A stretch of DNA of 64,000 nucleotides from Myxococcaceae bacterium (GCA_016793095.1 JAEUJQ010000009.1:1-64000); one strand, 5' to 3'. Shown: positions 38,102-47,559, counted from the first letter of the stretch. Numbers and translations: made by a program. Notes: generated by a model from the sequence alone, not told the origin.

Positions 38102-39658
38102 ATGGACTACCGCATTCGAAGTGGTGACACGCTCACCGCGCTCGCCAGGAAGTTCGGGACCACCGTCGAGAAGCTGGCCCAGGCGAACGGCATCGCCGAC
38201 CCGAACAAGATCTACGCGGGCCGGACGCTGAAGATCCCCGACGGCTTCGACCCCGAGCGCCCGCCCGAAGCACCGAACGGTGAAGATCGCGTCACGGACG
38301 GCACTGAGCAGCGCGTGCCCGCCCCGAGCGGCCCGGCAGTCGATTCCAACGGCCGACAGCACCCGACGACGAGTGACGGCACACCGATGTACCGGCAGGG
38401 CGACCCGGAGTGGGGAAGTCGTGCGCTGGGTACTGGCTCCTCAGTCGCGCGCGCCGGGTGCGCGATGACGGCGACCGCGATGGCCCTCAGCCGCATCTCG
38501 GGCCAGACCATCACGCCCGGCCAGCTCGACCAGTACCTCGACCGGAACGGCGGCTACTCGGGCAACGGCCTCAACTGGGACGTGGCGGCGCGTGCGGCCG
38601 GCCTCACCGCCAACCGCCCCGCGTGGAGCCTGGACACCATCAACCGCAACCTCGACCAGGGTCGGCCAGTGGTGGTGGGCGTGGACTACAAGGCGGGCAG
38701 CCGCGGCGGCGCGAACGGCACCGACCACTGGGTCACCATCACCCGCCGCGAGCGCGACGCGCAGGGCAACAGCGTCTACGTCGGCGTGGACCCCGCCAAC
38801 GGCCGGGAGTTCCGCATGCGGGAGCAGGGCGGACGGCTCGTCGGCGACAGTGGCAACAAGACGTACCGCACCACGGGCGAGCTGCGCACGTTCTCGGGCG
38901 GCAACCCGCGGCCGGTGGACCAGACCCCTGCGAGCCCCACCACGCCCGGCACGCCACTGACCCCTGGCGGCCCGAACCGGCCTGATCAGACCGGCCCGCG
39001 TCCCGGCGACGGGGGACCGACCGACATCTCGCGGCTCGGCACGCTCTCGGCGCGCTACGAGTCGAACGGCGACCCCGGCACGGTCTCCTCCGGACGTGGC
39101 GACCGCGGCGGCGTCAGCTACGGCATGTACCAGTTCGCCACCAACACCGGCTCAGCGCGCTCCTTCGCAGACTGGCTGGGACGCGCACACCCGCAGCTCG
39201 GCCAGCGCCTCCGCGGCCTCAACCCCGGCACGCAGGAGTTCTCGAACGCCTGGCGCGCCATCGCCCGCGACAACCCGCAGGCCTTCCGCGACGCGCAGCA
39301 CGAGTACATCGCCGGCCGGTTCTACGAGCCCGCGCGCCGCAACGTGGAGCGCGCCGTGCCGGGCCTCGACTTCGGCAACCGCAGCCGGGCCCTCAACGAC
39401 GTGCTGTGGAGCGTCGCGGTGCAGCACGGCCAGGGCGGCGCGGCCACCATCTTCGGTCGCGCGCTCGCGGGGAAGGACGTGTCGCGCATGAGCGACGAGG
39501 AGCTGATCCGCGCGGTGTACCAGGAGCGCGGCAAGCGCACGCGCGGTGGTGAGCTGTACTACTTCACCTCGAGCTCGGCCGACGTGCAGCGGGGCGTGGC
39601 CAACCGCTTCCGCAACGAGCTGCGCGACGCGCTCGCAGCGCTGGGCCAGGAGCGCTGA
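38102..39658 (+). CDS. LysM / C39-like peptidase / lytic enzyme, three domains
   Basis: 518 residues from ATG 38102; no signal peptide at this start (an upstream in-frame ATG near 38020 gives none either). LysM at 1-46 (YRIRSGDTLTALARKFGT). A C39/papain-like domain at ~95-245 has candidate Cys120 (AGCAMTA), His209 (TDHWVTI) and Asp230 (GVDPANG). A Pro/Thr/Gly linker (~262-308) precedes a lytic domain to the end with candidate Glu320 (ARYESNGDPG), resembling phage tail-associated or VgrG-linked peptidoglycan hydrolases. Inferred antibacterial or cell-wall role, possibly exported by a contractile system. Confidence 0.85.
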   Translation: MDYRIRSGDTLTALARKFGTTVEKLAQANGIADPNKIYAGRTLKIPDGFDPERPPEAPNGEDRVTDGTEQRVPAPSGPAVDSNGRQHPTTSDGTPMYRQGDPEWGSRALGTGSSVARAGCAMTATAMALSRISGQTITPGQLDQYLDRNGGYSGNGLNWDVAARAAGLTANRPAWSLDTINRNLDQGRPVVVGVDYKAGSRGGANGTDHWVTITRRERDAQGNSVYVGVDPANGREFRMREQGGRLVGDSGNKTYRTTGELRTFSGGNPRPVDQTPASPTTPGTPLTPGGPNRPDQTGPRPGDGGPTDISRLGTLSARYESNGDPGTVSSGRGDRGGVSYGMYQFATNTGSARSFADWLGRAHPQLGQRLRGLNPGTQEFSNAWRAIARDNPQAFRDAQHEYIAGRFYEPARRNVERAVPGLDFGNRSRALNDVLWSVAVQHGQGGAATIFGRALAGKDVSRMSDEELIRAVYQERGKRTRGGELYYFTSSSADVQRGVANRFRNELRDALAALGQER

Positions 39659-39763
39659 CGGCTCACGCGGCTCCCGGCTGGACGGACGAAGACGGGCGGC
39701 ACGAACGCGGGACCGAACGGCGCGCCGTCGAGCTCGGACTCGCGCGAGAGCCAGGAGGACGGC

Positions 39764-41410
39764 TCACGGCGCGAGCGTCACCCGCACCACGCGCCACTGC
39801 CACACCGCCTCCGCCCGCGTCGCTGCGAGCAGGAAGCGCCGGCTCGGGATGCTCGTCTGGAAGGCGCTGAAGGACTGGCTGTCGGTCACGCGCAGGCCCT
39901 CCGCCTCGAGCAGCTCGTTCGGCACCTCGGGTGCGAGCACGACGCTGCGAACGGCGCCGCCGCCCTGCGCCTGAAGCCGCTCGCGCACCTGCGCTGGCGT
40001 CACCATCTCGAGGTCCCGCTCGGCGTAGTACGGCAGCGAGTGCGTCGGCCGGGCCCCGATGGCCAGAATGGCGCTGGCTCCCGGCTCCTGAGACTTGATC
40101 AACCTCGCCATCGCCTCGAACGGTTGGAACTCGAGGAGCGACCGGTGAAACGAGCCGTGGAAGAAGACGAAGAGGCTGGCGCCGACCACTACCCAGCTGC
40201 CCAGCACGCGCTCGGGCGCCGCGGCGTCTCGGACGAGCCACCAGCCGCCCACCTGCACCGCGGCGACGACCACCAGCCACAGGGGGCTGGCCGGGAAGAG
40301 CCACCTCGACGAAGCCCACACCGCCACCACCACCGCGACGCCGAAGACGACGGCAGCCGTGCGCCACCGCCGGCCGGCTGACTCCGAGAGGAGGCTGAGC
40401 TCACGTGCAGCCAGCAACGCCGCCGGCGCCACCAGCCAGTAGACGTACTGCGGCAGCTTGTAGGTGGAGACCGAGATGGCGACGAAGGGAATCACCAGCC
40501 ACCACAGCGCGACGCGCTCCACCGAGCCGGGCAGGGCGCGGGCCTTCACCGCCGCGACCGCTCTCCGGCTCAGCGCGACGAGGAGCCACAGCGTCATCGG
40601 GAAGAAGGCCCACGCCCCCGTGTGCACGAAGAAGAGCGGCGTGGTGTCGTCGCTCCACCCGCTGCTGCCGGTCAGCCGCCCGAACCCTTGGCGCACCAGC
40701 AGGTACATCGCGGCGTCGGCGCCGCTGCGCTGGTACACCACCACGTAGAAGGGCACCGTGATGGCCGCGACGATGAGCGCCCCGCGGAGCAGCTTCATCG
40801 CCTTGAAGCGTTGCCAGAGCGTCGTCCCCGGCAGCCAGCTCTCGCGAAGCAGCTCGGGCCCCACGGCCGCCATCGGCAACACCACGCCGAGCGGCCCCTT
40901 CGACAGCATCGCCAGCCCTGCAGCCACCCAGGCGACCCACACCGCGCCCGGCCGCCGCCGCGACACCAGCAGCGCCGCGATGCTCGCCGTGCTGAAGGCC
41001 AGGAGCGGCATGTCCACCTTCGGGTCGGCCACCATGTGCTGAAACGCGACCGACGCGCCGACGCCGATGGCCGCGAGGTTGCCGGTGCGCTCGTCCCAGA
41101 GCTCTCGCCCGGCCACCCGCGTCGCCGCCATCGCCAGCAGGCCGAAGAGGAGAACGGGGAGCCGCGCGGCGAACGACGTCACGCCGAACACCGCCATCGC
41201 CAGCGCCTGGGCCCACATCGTCACCGGGGGCTTGTTGGTGAAGGGCGCCTCGGAGTCGCGCAGGTCGAGCCACTCGTTCGACGCGAGGATGCGCCTGGCC
41301 ACCTCGGCGTACTGCGACGGGTCGTAGTCGTGAAGCTGGTTCGACAGGCCGAGCAGCACCGGCCCCACCGCGACGCCCGCGAGCACCCACGCCACGCGAT
41401 TCCCGCTCAC
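39764..41410 (-). CDS. ArnT/GT39-like glycosyltransferase
   Basis: 548 residues, GTG start overlapping the O-ligase-like stop (GTGA). About twelve membrane helices; the first periplasmic loop has the acidic motif LHDYDPSQYAEVARRI with the DxD-like pair, as in lipid-sugar-dependent mannosyl/aminoarabinose transferases. Next to an O-antigen-ligase-like gene, so a role in cell-envelope glycan or lipid A modification is inferred. Acceptor unknown. Confidence 0.9.
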   Translation of the reverse strand: MSGNRVAWVLAGVAVGPVLLGLSNQLHDYDPSQYAEVARRILASNEWLDLRDSEAPFTNKPPVTMWAQALAMAVFGVTSFAARLPVLLFGLLAMAATRVAGRELWDERTGNLAAIGVGASVAFQHMVADPKVDMPLLAFSTASIAALLVSRRRPGAVWVAWVAAGLAMLSKGPLGVVLPMAAVGPELLRESWLPGTTLWQRFKAMKLLRGALIVAAITVPFYVVVYQRSGADAAMYLLVRQGFGRLTGSSGWSDDTTPLFFVHTGAWAFFPMTLWLLVALSRRAVAAVKARALPGSVERVALWWLVIPFVAISVSTYKLPQYVYWLVAPAALLAARELSLLSESAGRRWRTAAVVFGVAVVVAVWASSRWLFPASPLWLVVVAAVQVGGWWLVRDAAAPERVLGSWVVVGASLFVFFHGSFHRSLLEFQPFEAMARLIKSQEPGASAILAIGARPTHSLPYYAERDLEMVTPAQVRERLQAQGGGAVRSVVLAPEVPNELLEAEGLRVTDSQSFSAFQTSIPSRRFLLAATRAEAVWQWRVVRVTLAP

Positions 41411-42630
41411 GTCTGGCCTCCCTCAGTCCGTGTCGCAGGGGCACGCAGCCCGGCGCCCAACGCGAGCACGATGGCCATCGAGAAGGTCGGCTGGAAGAGC
41501 GGGTCGTGCGCGAGGGAGAGGCCGACGAAGAGCGTGAGGGCCGAGAGCGTCAGCACTCCGTCCGGGGTCTTCCAGGCGCGCCAGGCGAGGCTCGCCAACA
41601 GCAGGCAGAAGAGCACGGCGCCGGGCACGCCCACCTCCGCCGCCATCGACAACAGCTGGTTGTGCGTCTTCCCCGGGTTGTCGAACACGTGCTGGGGCAT
41701 CTCGGCGCTGGGGAACTTCGAGGGCCGGAACTGGCCGAGGCCGACGCCGACGAGCGGGTGCGACTCCACCGCGCGCACCCCTGACGCGAGCAGCTCGCCG
41801 CGATGGCCACCACCTTCCACGGTGAGCGCGCTCGCGAGGCGGTCCCGCACCGAGTCCACCACGACCGCCGTCGCCACTGCCGCCGTGATGAGGAGCGCGA
41901 CGAGGCCCAGCGCGAGCCGTCGTCGGGGCGACAACAGGCCCACCGCCACCAGGAGCGCGCCGAGCAGCGCCAGCGACGCCATCCTCGCGTGCGGGAAGAC
42001 CCAGACGCAGCCGGTCGCGAGCGCGGCCAGCCCCCAGGCCAGCCAACGGTCGCGTCGAGACCCGGCGCGCGCGCCCGCGACCGCCAGCGCCACCACCGCG
42101 AGGGCGCTGACGTGCGCGAACTTGAGCCGGTGGAAGATGAGGCCGCCGGCCATGAAGCGGCCCTCGCTGCCGGGGACGGGCTCGTACACCCGCTCGAAGG
42201 GCAGCTTCGTCCACCGCCAGGGCTCGAAGGCCTCGAGCGGAGGCCAGGCGCCGACATGCTGGAGGCCCGCCACGAGACACGAGAGCGCGAGGGTGACGCC
42301 GAGCGCGAGGACCAGCAGCCGCCGCGACGGAACGGTCCACACGGCGTAGCCCACCAGCGGCAGCGCCACCCAGTCGAGGGCCCGGGCCACTCCGGTGCCG
42401 GTCGGGAAGGCGCCGGTCAGCGAGGGCACGACGAGGCTCCACCCGAGCCAGGCGCCGAGCGGCCACCAGCCCCGCCAGGCGATGCGCCGGAGCTCGGGGA
42501 GGACCGAGAGCGCGGTGACGACGAGCCCGACGGTCGCGAGCGCTTCCAGCGTCTGGACACCGACGACCCACGCGACGAGCCCGGCCAGGCGAACCCGGAG
42601 CCACGCCGAGGGGAGAACCGTCGACTTCAC
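41407..42630 (-). CDS. O-antigen ligase (Wzy_C)-like protein
   Basis: 407 residues from GTG 42630, since the longer reading to 42720 adds residues that do not resemble the family. About ten to twelve membrane helices; the large periplasmic loop contains GHRGELLASGVRAVESHPLV with GVGLGQF, followed by KTHNQLLSMAAEVGVPG, the Wzy_C/WaaL signature region with its Arg and His. Probably joins or polymerises sugar chains on a lipid carrier. Coupled to the GT39-like gene; divergent from a PIG-V-like gene 58 bases away. Confidence 0.9.
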   Translation of the reverse strand: MKSTVLPSAWLRVRLAGLVAWVVGVQTLEALATVGLVVTALSVLPELRRIAWRGWWPLGAWLGWSLVVPSLTGAFPTGTGVARALDWVALPLVGYAVWTVPSRRLLVLALGVTLALSCLVAGLQHVGAWPPLEAFEPWRWTKLPFERVYEPVPGSEGRFMAGGLIFHRLKFAHVSALAVVALAVAGARAGSRRDRWLAWGLAALATGCVWVFPHARMASLALLGALLVAVGLLSPRRRLALGLVALLITAAVATAVVVDSVRDRLASALTVEGGGHRGELLASGVRAVESHPLVGVGLGQFRPSKFPSAEMPQHVFDNPGKTHNQLLSMAAEVGVPGAVLFCLLLASLAWRAWKTPDGVLTLSALTLFVGLSLAHDPLFQPTFSMAIVLALGAGLRAPATRTEGGQT

Positions 42631-42688
42631 GCGGTCCGAGTAGCATGGTGACGGAGCGCACCAAAGCGCGCGGGAGCACGTCGGAGGC

Positions 42689-43816
42689 ATGGACCGGAGT
42701 CCCAGCTCGTGGGCGCACATCCTCTGGCGCTACCCCGCGGTCAGCGTGGCCATGATGGCGCTCGGCTCCCTGGCCATCGCCTTCATCGGCGTTCGAGGCG
42801 GTGGGCAGACGGCTCCGGGGGTGCTCGACGGGTTGCCCTTCTTCGACATGTGGATTCGCTGGGACGCGGGCTGGTACCGGCAGATCGCCGAAGACGGCTA
42901 CACGTACTCGCCCTCGGCGCAGAGCTCGGCGGCGTTCTTCCCCGTCTACCCGCTCGCCATTCGCCTGGTGATGCGGGTGACGGGTCTGCCCGTGTTCATC
43001 GCCGGCATCGTCACCACGTGGGTGTTCGGCTTCACCTGCTGCCTCACGTTCTTCGCGTGGGCGAAGGGCCGCGCGGGACCGGTCGTGGCCAGCCGGGCGC
43101 TCTGGCTGCTGATGGCGTGGCCGTTCTCGTTCTTCCTCTTCGGCGCGATGTACGGCGACGCGGCCTTCCTGGTGTTCATGTCGTGCGCGTTCCTCTTCCT
43201 CGAGCGAGACCGGCCGTGGCTCTCGCTGGGCTTCGGGGTGCTGGCGACGGCGACGCGCCCGCTCGCGCCGGCGGTGGTGCTGGGGCTGCTGGTGCGGTCG
43301 CTCGAGCGTCGCCGCCGCGCCGGGGCGCCGTTGAGGCCCATCGACTTCCTGCCGCTGGCCGCCGTGCTGGGCCTGCTCGGCTACATGGTCTTCCTGCACC
43401 GCGAGTTCGGAGACGCCTTCGGCTTCGCCACCACGCAGAAGGGCTGGAGCCAGCTCTCGGGGCTCGCCTCGGTGCTGAAGGTCGAGGCGCTCTCGAAGTT
43501 CAAGCCGGCGGACCTGGTCTTTCCACTCATCCACGCGGTGTTGGCGGGGCTGTGTCTGGTGCTGGGCTGGCGCCTGCGGCGAACGCTGGGCCTCGGGTAC
43601 GCGGTCTATGTCCTCGTCGTGGTGGGGATCCCGCTGATCAGCTCGCGCGACTTCATCGGGCTGGGCCGCTACGCGCTCGCGGCGTTCCCGGTCTTCCTCG
43701 AGCTCGATGGCTGGCTCGGGCAGCGCCCCGGCGCGCGGACGATGTGGTTCGTTGCCAGCGCCTTGCTGCTCGGGTGGATGACGGTGCGCTTCGCGATGGC
43801 GTTCTACGTGTCGTGA
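42689..43816 (+). CDS. PIG-V-like/GT-C mannosyltransferase
   Basis: 375 residues. About ten helices; the motif FFDMWIRWDAGWYRQIAEDG near residue 50 matches the WDxxxY signature of PIG-V-type dolichyl-phosphate-mannose transferases, and AFFPVYPLAIR is also family-like. Uses a lipid-linked sugar to glycosylate an acceptor at the periplasmic face. Forms a divergent cluster with the O-ligase-like and GT39-like genes. GGAGG is placed just before the ATG, which is close but usable. The repeat array begins 36 bases after the stop. Confidence 0.88.
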   Translation: MDRSPSSWAHILWRYPAVSVAMMALGSLAIAFIGVRGGGQTAPGVLDGLPFFDMWIRWDAGWYRQIAEDGYTYSPSAQSSAAFFPVYPLAIRLVMRVTGLPVFIAGIVTTWVFGFTCCLTFFAWAKGRAGPVVASRALWLLMAWPFSFFLFGAMYGDAAFLVFMSCAFLFLERDRPWLSLGFGVLATATRPLAPAVVLGLLVRSLERRRRAGAPLRPIDFLPLAAVLGLLGYMVFLHREFGDAFGFATTQKGWSQLSGLASVLKVEALSKFKPADLVFPLIHAVLAGLCLVLGWRLRRTLGLGYAVYVLVVVGIPLISSRDFIGLGRYALAAFPVFLELDGWLGQRPGARTMWFVASALLLGWMTVRFAMAFYVS

Positions 43817-43851
43817 GCGCCTCGTCGCGCCGGCGACCGCTCGTGTGAGAC

Positions 43852-44400
43852 GAGGGGTTCCGCGTCACGTGCGGCCGAGGAGCGCAGGCCGAGCGAAGTC
43901 GACCGGAAACGCGTGAGACGAAGGCGGAAGTGAGAGCGGAGTCGAGGGCTTCGTCACCGCGTCACCTGTGGCCAAGGAGCGCAGGCCGAGCGAAGTCGAC
44001 CGGAAACGCGTGAGACGAAGGCGGAAGTGAGAGCGGAGTCGAGGGGTTCGTCACCGCGTCACCTGCGGCCGAGGAGCGCAGACCGAGCGAAGTCGACCGG
44101 AAACGCGTGAGACGAAGGCGGAAGTGAGAGCGGAGTCGAAGGCTTCGTCACCGCGTCACCTGCGGCCGAGGAGCGCAGGCCGAGCGAAGTCGACCGGAAA
44201 CGCGTGAGACGAAGGCGGAAGTGAGAGCCGAGTCGAGGGGTTCGTCACCGCGTCACCTGCGGCCGAGGAGCGCAGGCCGAGCGAAGTCGAACCGGAAACG
44301 CGTGAGACGAAGGCGGAAGTGAGAGCGGAGTCGAGGGGTTCGTCACCGCGTCACCTGCGGCCGAGGAGCGCAGGCCGAGCGAAGTCGAACCGGAATCGCG
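43852..44400. repeat. 97-bp tandem repeat, six copies
   Basis: Copies begin near 43852, 43944, 44041, 44138, 44235 and 44333; spacing is 97 or 98 bases except the first (92, missing five bases), and the sixth is incomplete. Copies differ at only a few positions. Each carries GTCGAC and ACGCGT (one A insertion breaks GTCGAC in the last two). 97 is not a multiple of three and no long shared frame exists, so it is noncoding. Confidence 0.95.
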
Positions 44401-44637
44401 AGCCGAAGCCAGGCAGCGGGCGGAAGGTCGCCGGTCTGCGCAGGCGAGCCGTGGCCGTGGCGACCGGACCGCACGGTGTGTCGGGCGCGCCACGTGGCCG
44501 GGCCGGGAGTGCCGCGCAGGATCCGCCCCATCGTGCGGCATCCCTGTGCAGGCGGCGAGGTGAAGCTGGGAGCGGCGCGCAGAACCGCCGTCGCGCGCCA
44601 GGAACGATGGCGCGCCGCGTGCTGTCAGATGCGGGTC

Positions 44638-45408
44638 ATGAATGGCACGCTCGCGATGCTCGCCGTCGTCCTCGCAGGAGCGCCCTGGCCCGCGGGGGAG
44701 GCCCAGCTCACCGTGCTGCCGCTGCCGCCCCCGGCCTCGCGCATCCGCATCGTGGTGGACGCAGGGCACGGCGCCCCGGGGAACACGGGCAACCATGGTT
44801 GTCATTGTCAGAGCGAAGCGGACGAGACGCTGGTCGAGGCGCGCGCGCTGGCGGAGCGGCTCTCGGCGCTGGGCTTCGAGGTGCTCGAGACGCGCACGAC
44901 GCCGGTGGGCACGCGCTACCCGCAGCGCATCGCAGCCATCGAGCGCTTCAAGCCGCACCTCGTGGTGAGCCTCCACACCGACGCGCGGGCCGAGGCGTGG
45001 CCGCACGAGGTCGGCGCCGACGGCACCATCTGCTGGGGCAACGCGAGCGACCCGGGCTTCTCGGTGCTGTGGAGCGACGAGGGTCCGCGGTCCGTCGTGA
45101 AGGCGCGCGAGGCGTGGGGCCGCGCGGTGAGCCGTGAGCTGCGCGCGGCCGGGTTCTTCCCGTACTCCGGTGAGGACTACGGCAGCCTGTACCGGACCGA
45201 CGACGAGCCCGCGTGCTTCATCGACGCGCGGCCTCCGAAGCAGCGCGTGTTCTTCTTGCGCGCGACGACGGTGGCGCCGGTCGTCATCATCGAGACGCAC
45301 CACGCGCTCGACGCGAAGGAGGTGGCGCGCTGGCGTGAGCCCGCCACGCACGACGCCTTCGCCGCCGCCATCGCCAGCGCCGCGCTGGCCGTCATCGAGC
45401 ACCGGTGA
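44638..45408 (+). CDS. N-acetylmuramoyl-L-alanine amidase (Amidase_3)
   Basis: 256 residues from ATG 44638 (ATG 44629 is an alternative), with a signal peptide (MNGTLAMLAVVLAGAPWPAG). Zinc amidase motifs: VVDAGHGAPG with His, NHGCHCQSEADE with the Glu, VVSLHTDA with the second His, and IIETHH near the end, in the order seen in AmiC-type amidases. An insert around 110-190 carries ICWGN and PACFIDARPPKQR. It cleaves the peptide from MurNAc in the periplasm, so cell separation or recycling is likely. The 97-bp repeats end 240 bases upstream. Confidence 0.93.
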   Translation: MNGTLAMLAVVLAGAPWPAGEAQLTVLPLPPPASRIRIVVDAGHGAPGNTGNHGCHCQSEADETLVEARALAERLSALGFEVLETRTTPVGTRYPQRIAAIERFKPHLVVSLHTDARAEAWPHEVGADGTICWGNASDPGFSVLWSDEGPRSVVKAREAWGRAVSRELRAAGFFPYSGEDYGSLYRTDDEPACFIDARPPKQRVFFLRATTVAPVVIIETHHALDAKEVARWREPATHDAFAAAIASAALAVIEHR

Positions 45409-45470
45409 CGTCACGGCGCGTGCAACCGTGGGAGAAGCAGGCCCTCTCACGTGGTATCCGTCGGGTCGGC

Positions 45471-45779
45471 ATGGTCCTTCACTCCCGCGAGTCGCGCACG
45501 CGGCCTCTCGTGCTCCTCCTCGCGGTTCTGCTCGAGGGGTGTCTCTGCGGTCCTGGCGCCGCGGGAGAGCCGTGCCAGGTCGGCTGCTCCACGCTGGGGT
45601 GCCGCGACTGCCTCGCGCCGAGCGTGTGTCAGGTCGAGTCGAGATGCGTGCTGACCGGCAACTTCCCCCAGTGTGGTGGAACCTGCGGCTCCTGCGAAGT
45701 GCCGGGCTGCTCGTGCAGAATCATCTCTCCGGGCGTCTGTGGATGCCGGGCGCTCGACGGTGGTTCCTGCCCGATTTGA
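45471..45779 (+). CDS. Small Cys-rich lipoprotein
   Basis: 102 residues from ATG 45471; signal peptide with lipobox LLEGC (Cys24). About fifteen Cys in 80 residues (CLCGPG, CSTLGCRDC, CGGTCGSCEVPGCSC), pointing to a disulfide-knotted extracytoplasmic domain. It follows the amidase by 62 bases on the same strand and converges on dnaA. No family recognised. Confidence 0.72.
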   Translation: MVLHSRESRTRPLVLLLAVLLEGCLCGPGAAGEPCQVGCSTLGCRDCLAPSVCQVESRCVLTGNFPQCGGTCGSCEVPGCSCRIISPGVCGCRALDGGSCPI

Positions 45780-45820
45780 TTCACAGCTCGACGTCGTGAA
45801 GCCGCCGCCGGACGCTGTCG

Positions 45821-47176
45821 TCACTCAGCAGCGGGCACGAGCTTCTTCGTCAGCTCCCCGAGGTCGAGCTGGAGCTGCGCGTCGGCGCCCTTGAGCTGCT
45901 CGATCTTCCGCACGCTCGCGAGCACCGTCGAGTGGTCCTTGTTGAACTTCTTGCCGATCTCCGGGAGCGACGAGGTCGTCAGCGTGCGCACGAGGTACAT
46001 CGCCACCTGGCGCGCGTGGGCCACCGGCTTGAGGCGCCGCTCGCCGCGCAGGTCGTCCACGTTCAGCTTGTAGAAGCGCGCGACCTCTCTCTGAATCATC
46101 TCGGCGTCGAGCGAGACCTTCTGCGGCAGCAGGTCGCCGAGCACCTGCGCGCACAGCTCTTCGGTGAGCGGCTGCCCGGTGAGCGCGTGCACCGCGGTCA
46201 CCTTGATGAGCGCGCCCTCGAGCTCTCGCACGTTCTTCACCACCACCCGCGCGATGAAGTGCGCCACCTTGTCGGTGATGGCGATGCCGTCCTGGGTGGC
46301 CTTCTTTTTCAGAATCGCGACGCGCGCCTCGAAGGTCGGCTCGTGCACGTCGGTGATGAGGCCCATCGCGAAGCGGCTGCGCAGGCGCTCCTCGAGGCCG
46401 GGGATCTCGCTGGGCACGGTGTCGCTCGTCATCACCACGGCCTTGCCGAGCTGGTGGAGCGCGTTGAACGTGTAGAAGAACTCGTTCTGCGTCTCCTGCT
46501 TCTTCCCCAGGAACTGGATGTCGTCGATGAGCAGCACGTCGCACTCGTCGCGGAAGCGGCGACGGAACTCGGTCATGCGCTGGTCGCGCACCGACTCGAT
46601 GTACTGGTTGGTGAACTCCTCGCTCGACAGGTAGGTCACCCGGAACTGCGGGTTGCGCGCGAGCGCCCGGTTGCCGATGGCGTGCAGCAGGTGGGTCTTG
46701 CCCAGCCCCGTGCCGCCGTAGATGAAGAGCGGGTTGTACGCACGGCCAGGGTTCTCGGCCACGGCGTGCGCGGCGGCCGCGGGCAGCTGGTTCGCCTCGG
46801 ACACGACGTAGCTGTCGAAGGTGAACTTCTCGTTGAGCCGCACGGGGTGCCGCAGGTGATTGACTGGGGGTGCTGACGGCAAAGTCGCCCGCGCGACGCT
46901 CCGCTCGATCTTCTCCCACGCCAGCTTCGCCGTCTGTCCCGACGCCCGCTCGATGGCGGTCACCAGCAGGTGCCCGAAGTGGTCCTCCACCCAGTCGCGG
47001 AAGAACAGATCATCCACGCCCATGGTGAGGGCCCCGTCCGCGAACCGGAGAGGCACGAGCTGCTGGACCTGGGTAACGACGAAGTTCTGGTGGTCGCGGC
47101 GCAAGACATCGAGCGCGCCTTCCCAGAGATTCCGTGCGGTTGCCGTCGATTCGGCCTGTTCGACGAAAGCGGACAA
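45821..47176 (-). CDS. dnaA: Chromosomal replication initiator DnaA
   Basis: 451 residues, full length for DnaA. Domain I ~16-85 (LWEGALDVLRRDHQNFVVTQ), a short domain II, AAA+ domain III with Walker A GGTGLGKT (154-161), Walker B LLIDDIQFLG, box VII RLRSRFAMGL, and domain IV with the signature DHSTVLASVRKIEQ for DnaA-box binding. The start is TTG 47176, because TGA lies five codons upstream in this frame and GAGGGG is eight bases before TTG. Not next to dnaN or gyrB in this window. Confidence 0.97.
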   Translation of the reverse strand: MSAFVEQAESTATARNLWEGALDVLRRDHQNFVVTQVQQLVPLRFADGALTMGVDDLFFRDWVEDHFGHLLVTAIERASGQTAKLAWEKIERSVARATLPSAPPVNHLRHPVRLNEKFTFDSYVVSEANQLPAAAAHAVAENPGRAYNPLFIYGGTGLGKTHLLHAIGNRALARNPQFRVTYLSSEEFTNQYIESVRDQRMTEFRRRFRDECDVLLIDDIQFLGKKQETQNEFFYTFNALHQLGKAVVMTSDTVPSEIPGLEERLRSRFAMGLITDVHEPTFEARVAILKKKATQDGIAITDKVAHFIARVVVKNVRELEGALIKVTAVHALTGQPLTEELCAQVLGDLLPQKVSLDAEMIQREVARFYKLNVDDLRGERRLKPVAHARQVAMYLVRTLTTSSLPEIGKKFNKDHSTVLASVRKIEQLKGADAQLQLDLGELTKKLVPAAE

Positions 47177-47424
47177 AGACGTGACCCCTCACCAGACTGC
47201 GGACCAGAACTCAGAAGGGCGATGCTCTTAGCGATGGCCGCTGGAGATGATCAAGAACGAAAGCGAACGCCTTGAGAAACCAGAGGTTTCATCGAACCAC
47301 GACGCCTTGTGGAAAGCGGTCGCCGGAGCGCAGCGCGTTTTGCGGGGTGGCCTTTGGAGGACATGACTGAAAGTACGTGCTGCCGCAAAGCCACGCGGAC
47401 AGTCGCGGGGTGCAGTCCGACTGG

Positions 47425-47433
47425 TTTTCCACA
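47425..47433 (+). promoter_or_regulatory. DnaA-box-like site TTTTCCACA
   Basis: One mismatch to TTATCCACA. First of four same-strand sites with spacings 33, 20 and 23 bases. Confidence 0.55.
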
Positions 47434-47457
47434 ACAGGCGCGCGGCACTGCGCGGGG

Positions 47458-47466
47458 TTCTCCACA
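47458..47466 (+). promoter_or_regulatory. DnaA-box-like site TTCTCCACA
   Basis: One mismatch to the consensus, identical to the next site. Confidence 0.55.
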
Positions 47467-47477
47467 AGCCCACAACG

Positions 47478-47486
47478 TTCTCCACA
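47478..47486 (+). promoter_or_regulatory. DnaA-box-like site TTCTCCACA
   Basis: Second copy of the same word, 20 bases after the previous one, about two helical turns. Confidence 0.55.
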
Positions 47487-47500
47487 GGCCCCGTGACGGG

Positions 47501-47509
47501 TTCTTCACA
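47501..47509 (+). promoter_or_regulatory. Weak DnaA-box-like site TTCTTCACA
   Basis: Two mismatches to the consensus; kept because spacing and strand match the other three. Confidence 0.35.
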
Positions 47510-47559
47510 GTGACGGGAAGTGAGCCGTCTCCCTCTGGCGCGAAAAACGCGGAATCGCT

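Larger units (their letters stand above)
47177..47559. other. Candidate oriC / dnaA regulatory region
   Basis: 383 bases upstream of dnaA without a gene. It contains four DnaA-box-like 9-mers on the + strand and one reverse-oriented word, TGTGGAAAG, at 47308-47316. A perfect hairpin GAAACC-AGA-GGTTTC lies at 47276-47290, between the boxes and dnaA. The segment 47240-47300 has lower GC than its surroundings, a possible unwinding element. Promoter of dnaA is expected here. Confidence 0.6.

Noticed and set aside
43852-44400. CRISPR array
   Set aside because: The 97-bp units are near-identical throughout, with no variable spacers and no cas genes.
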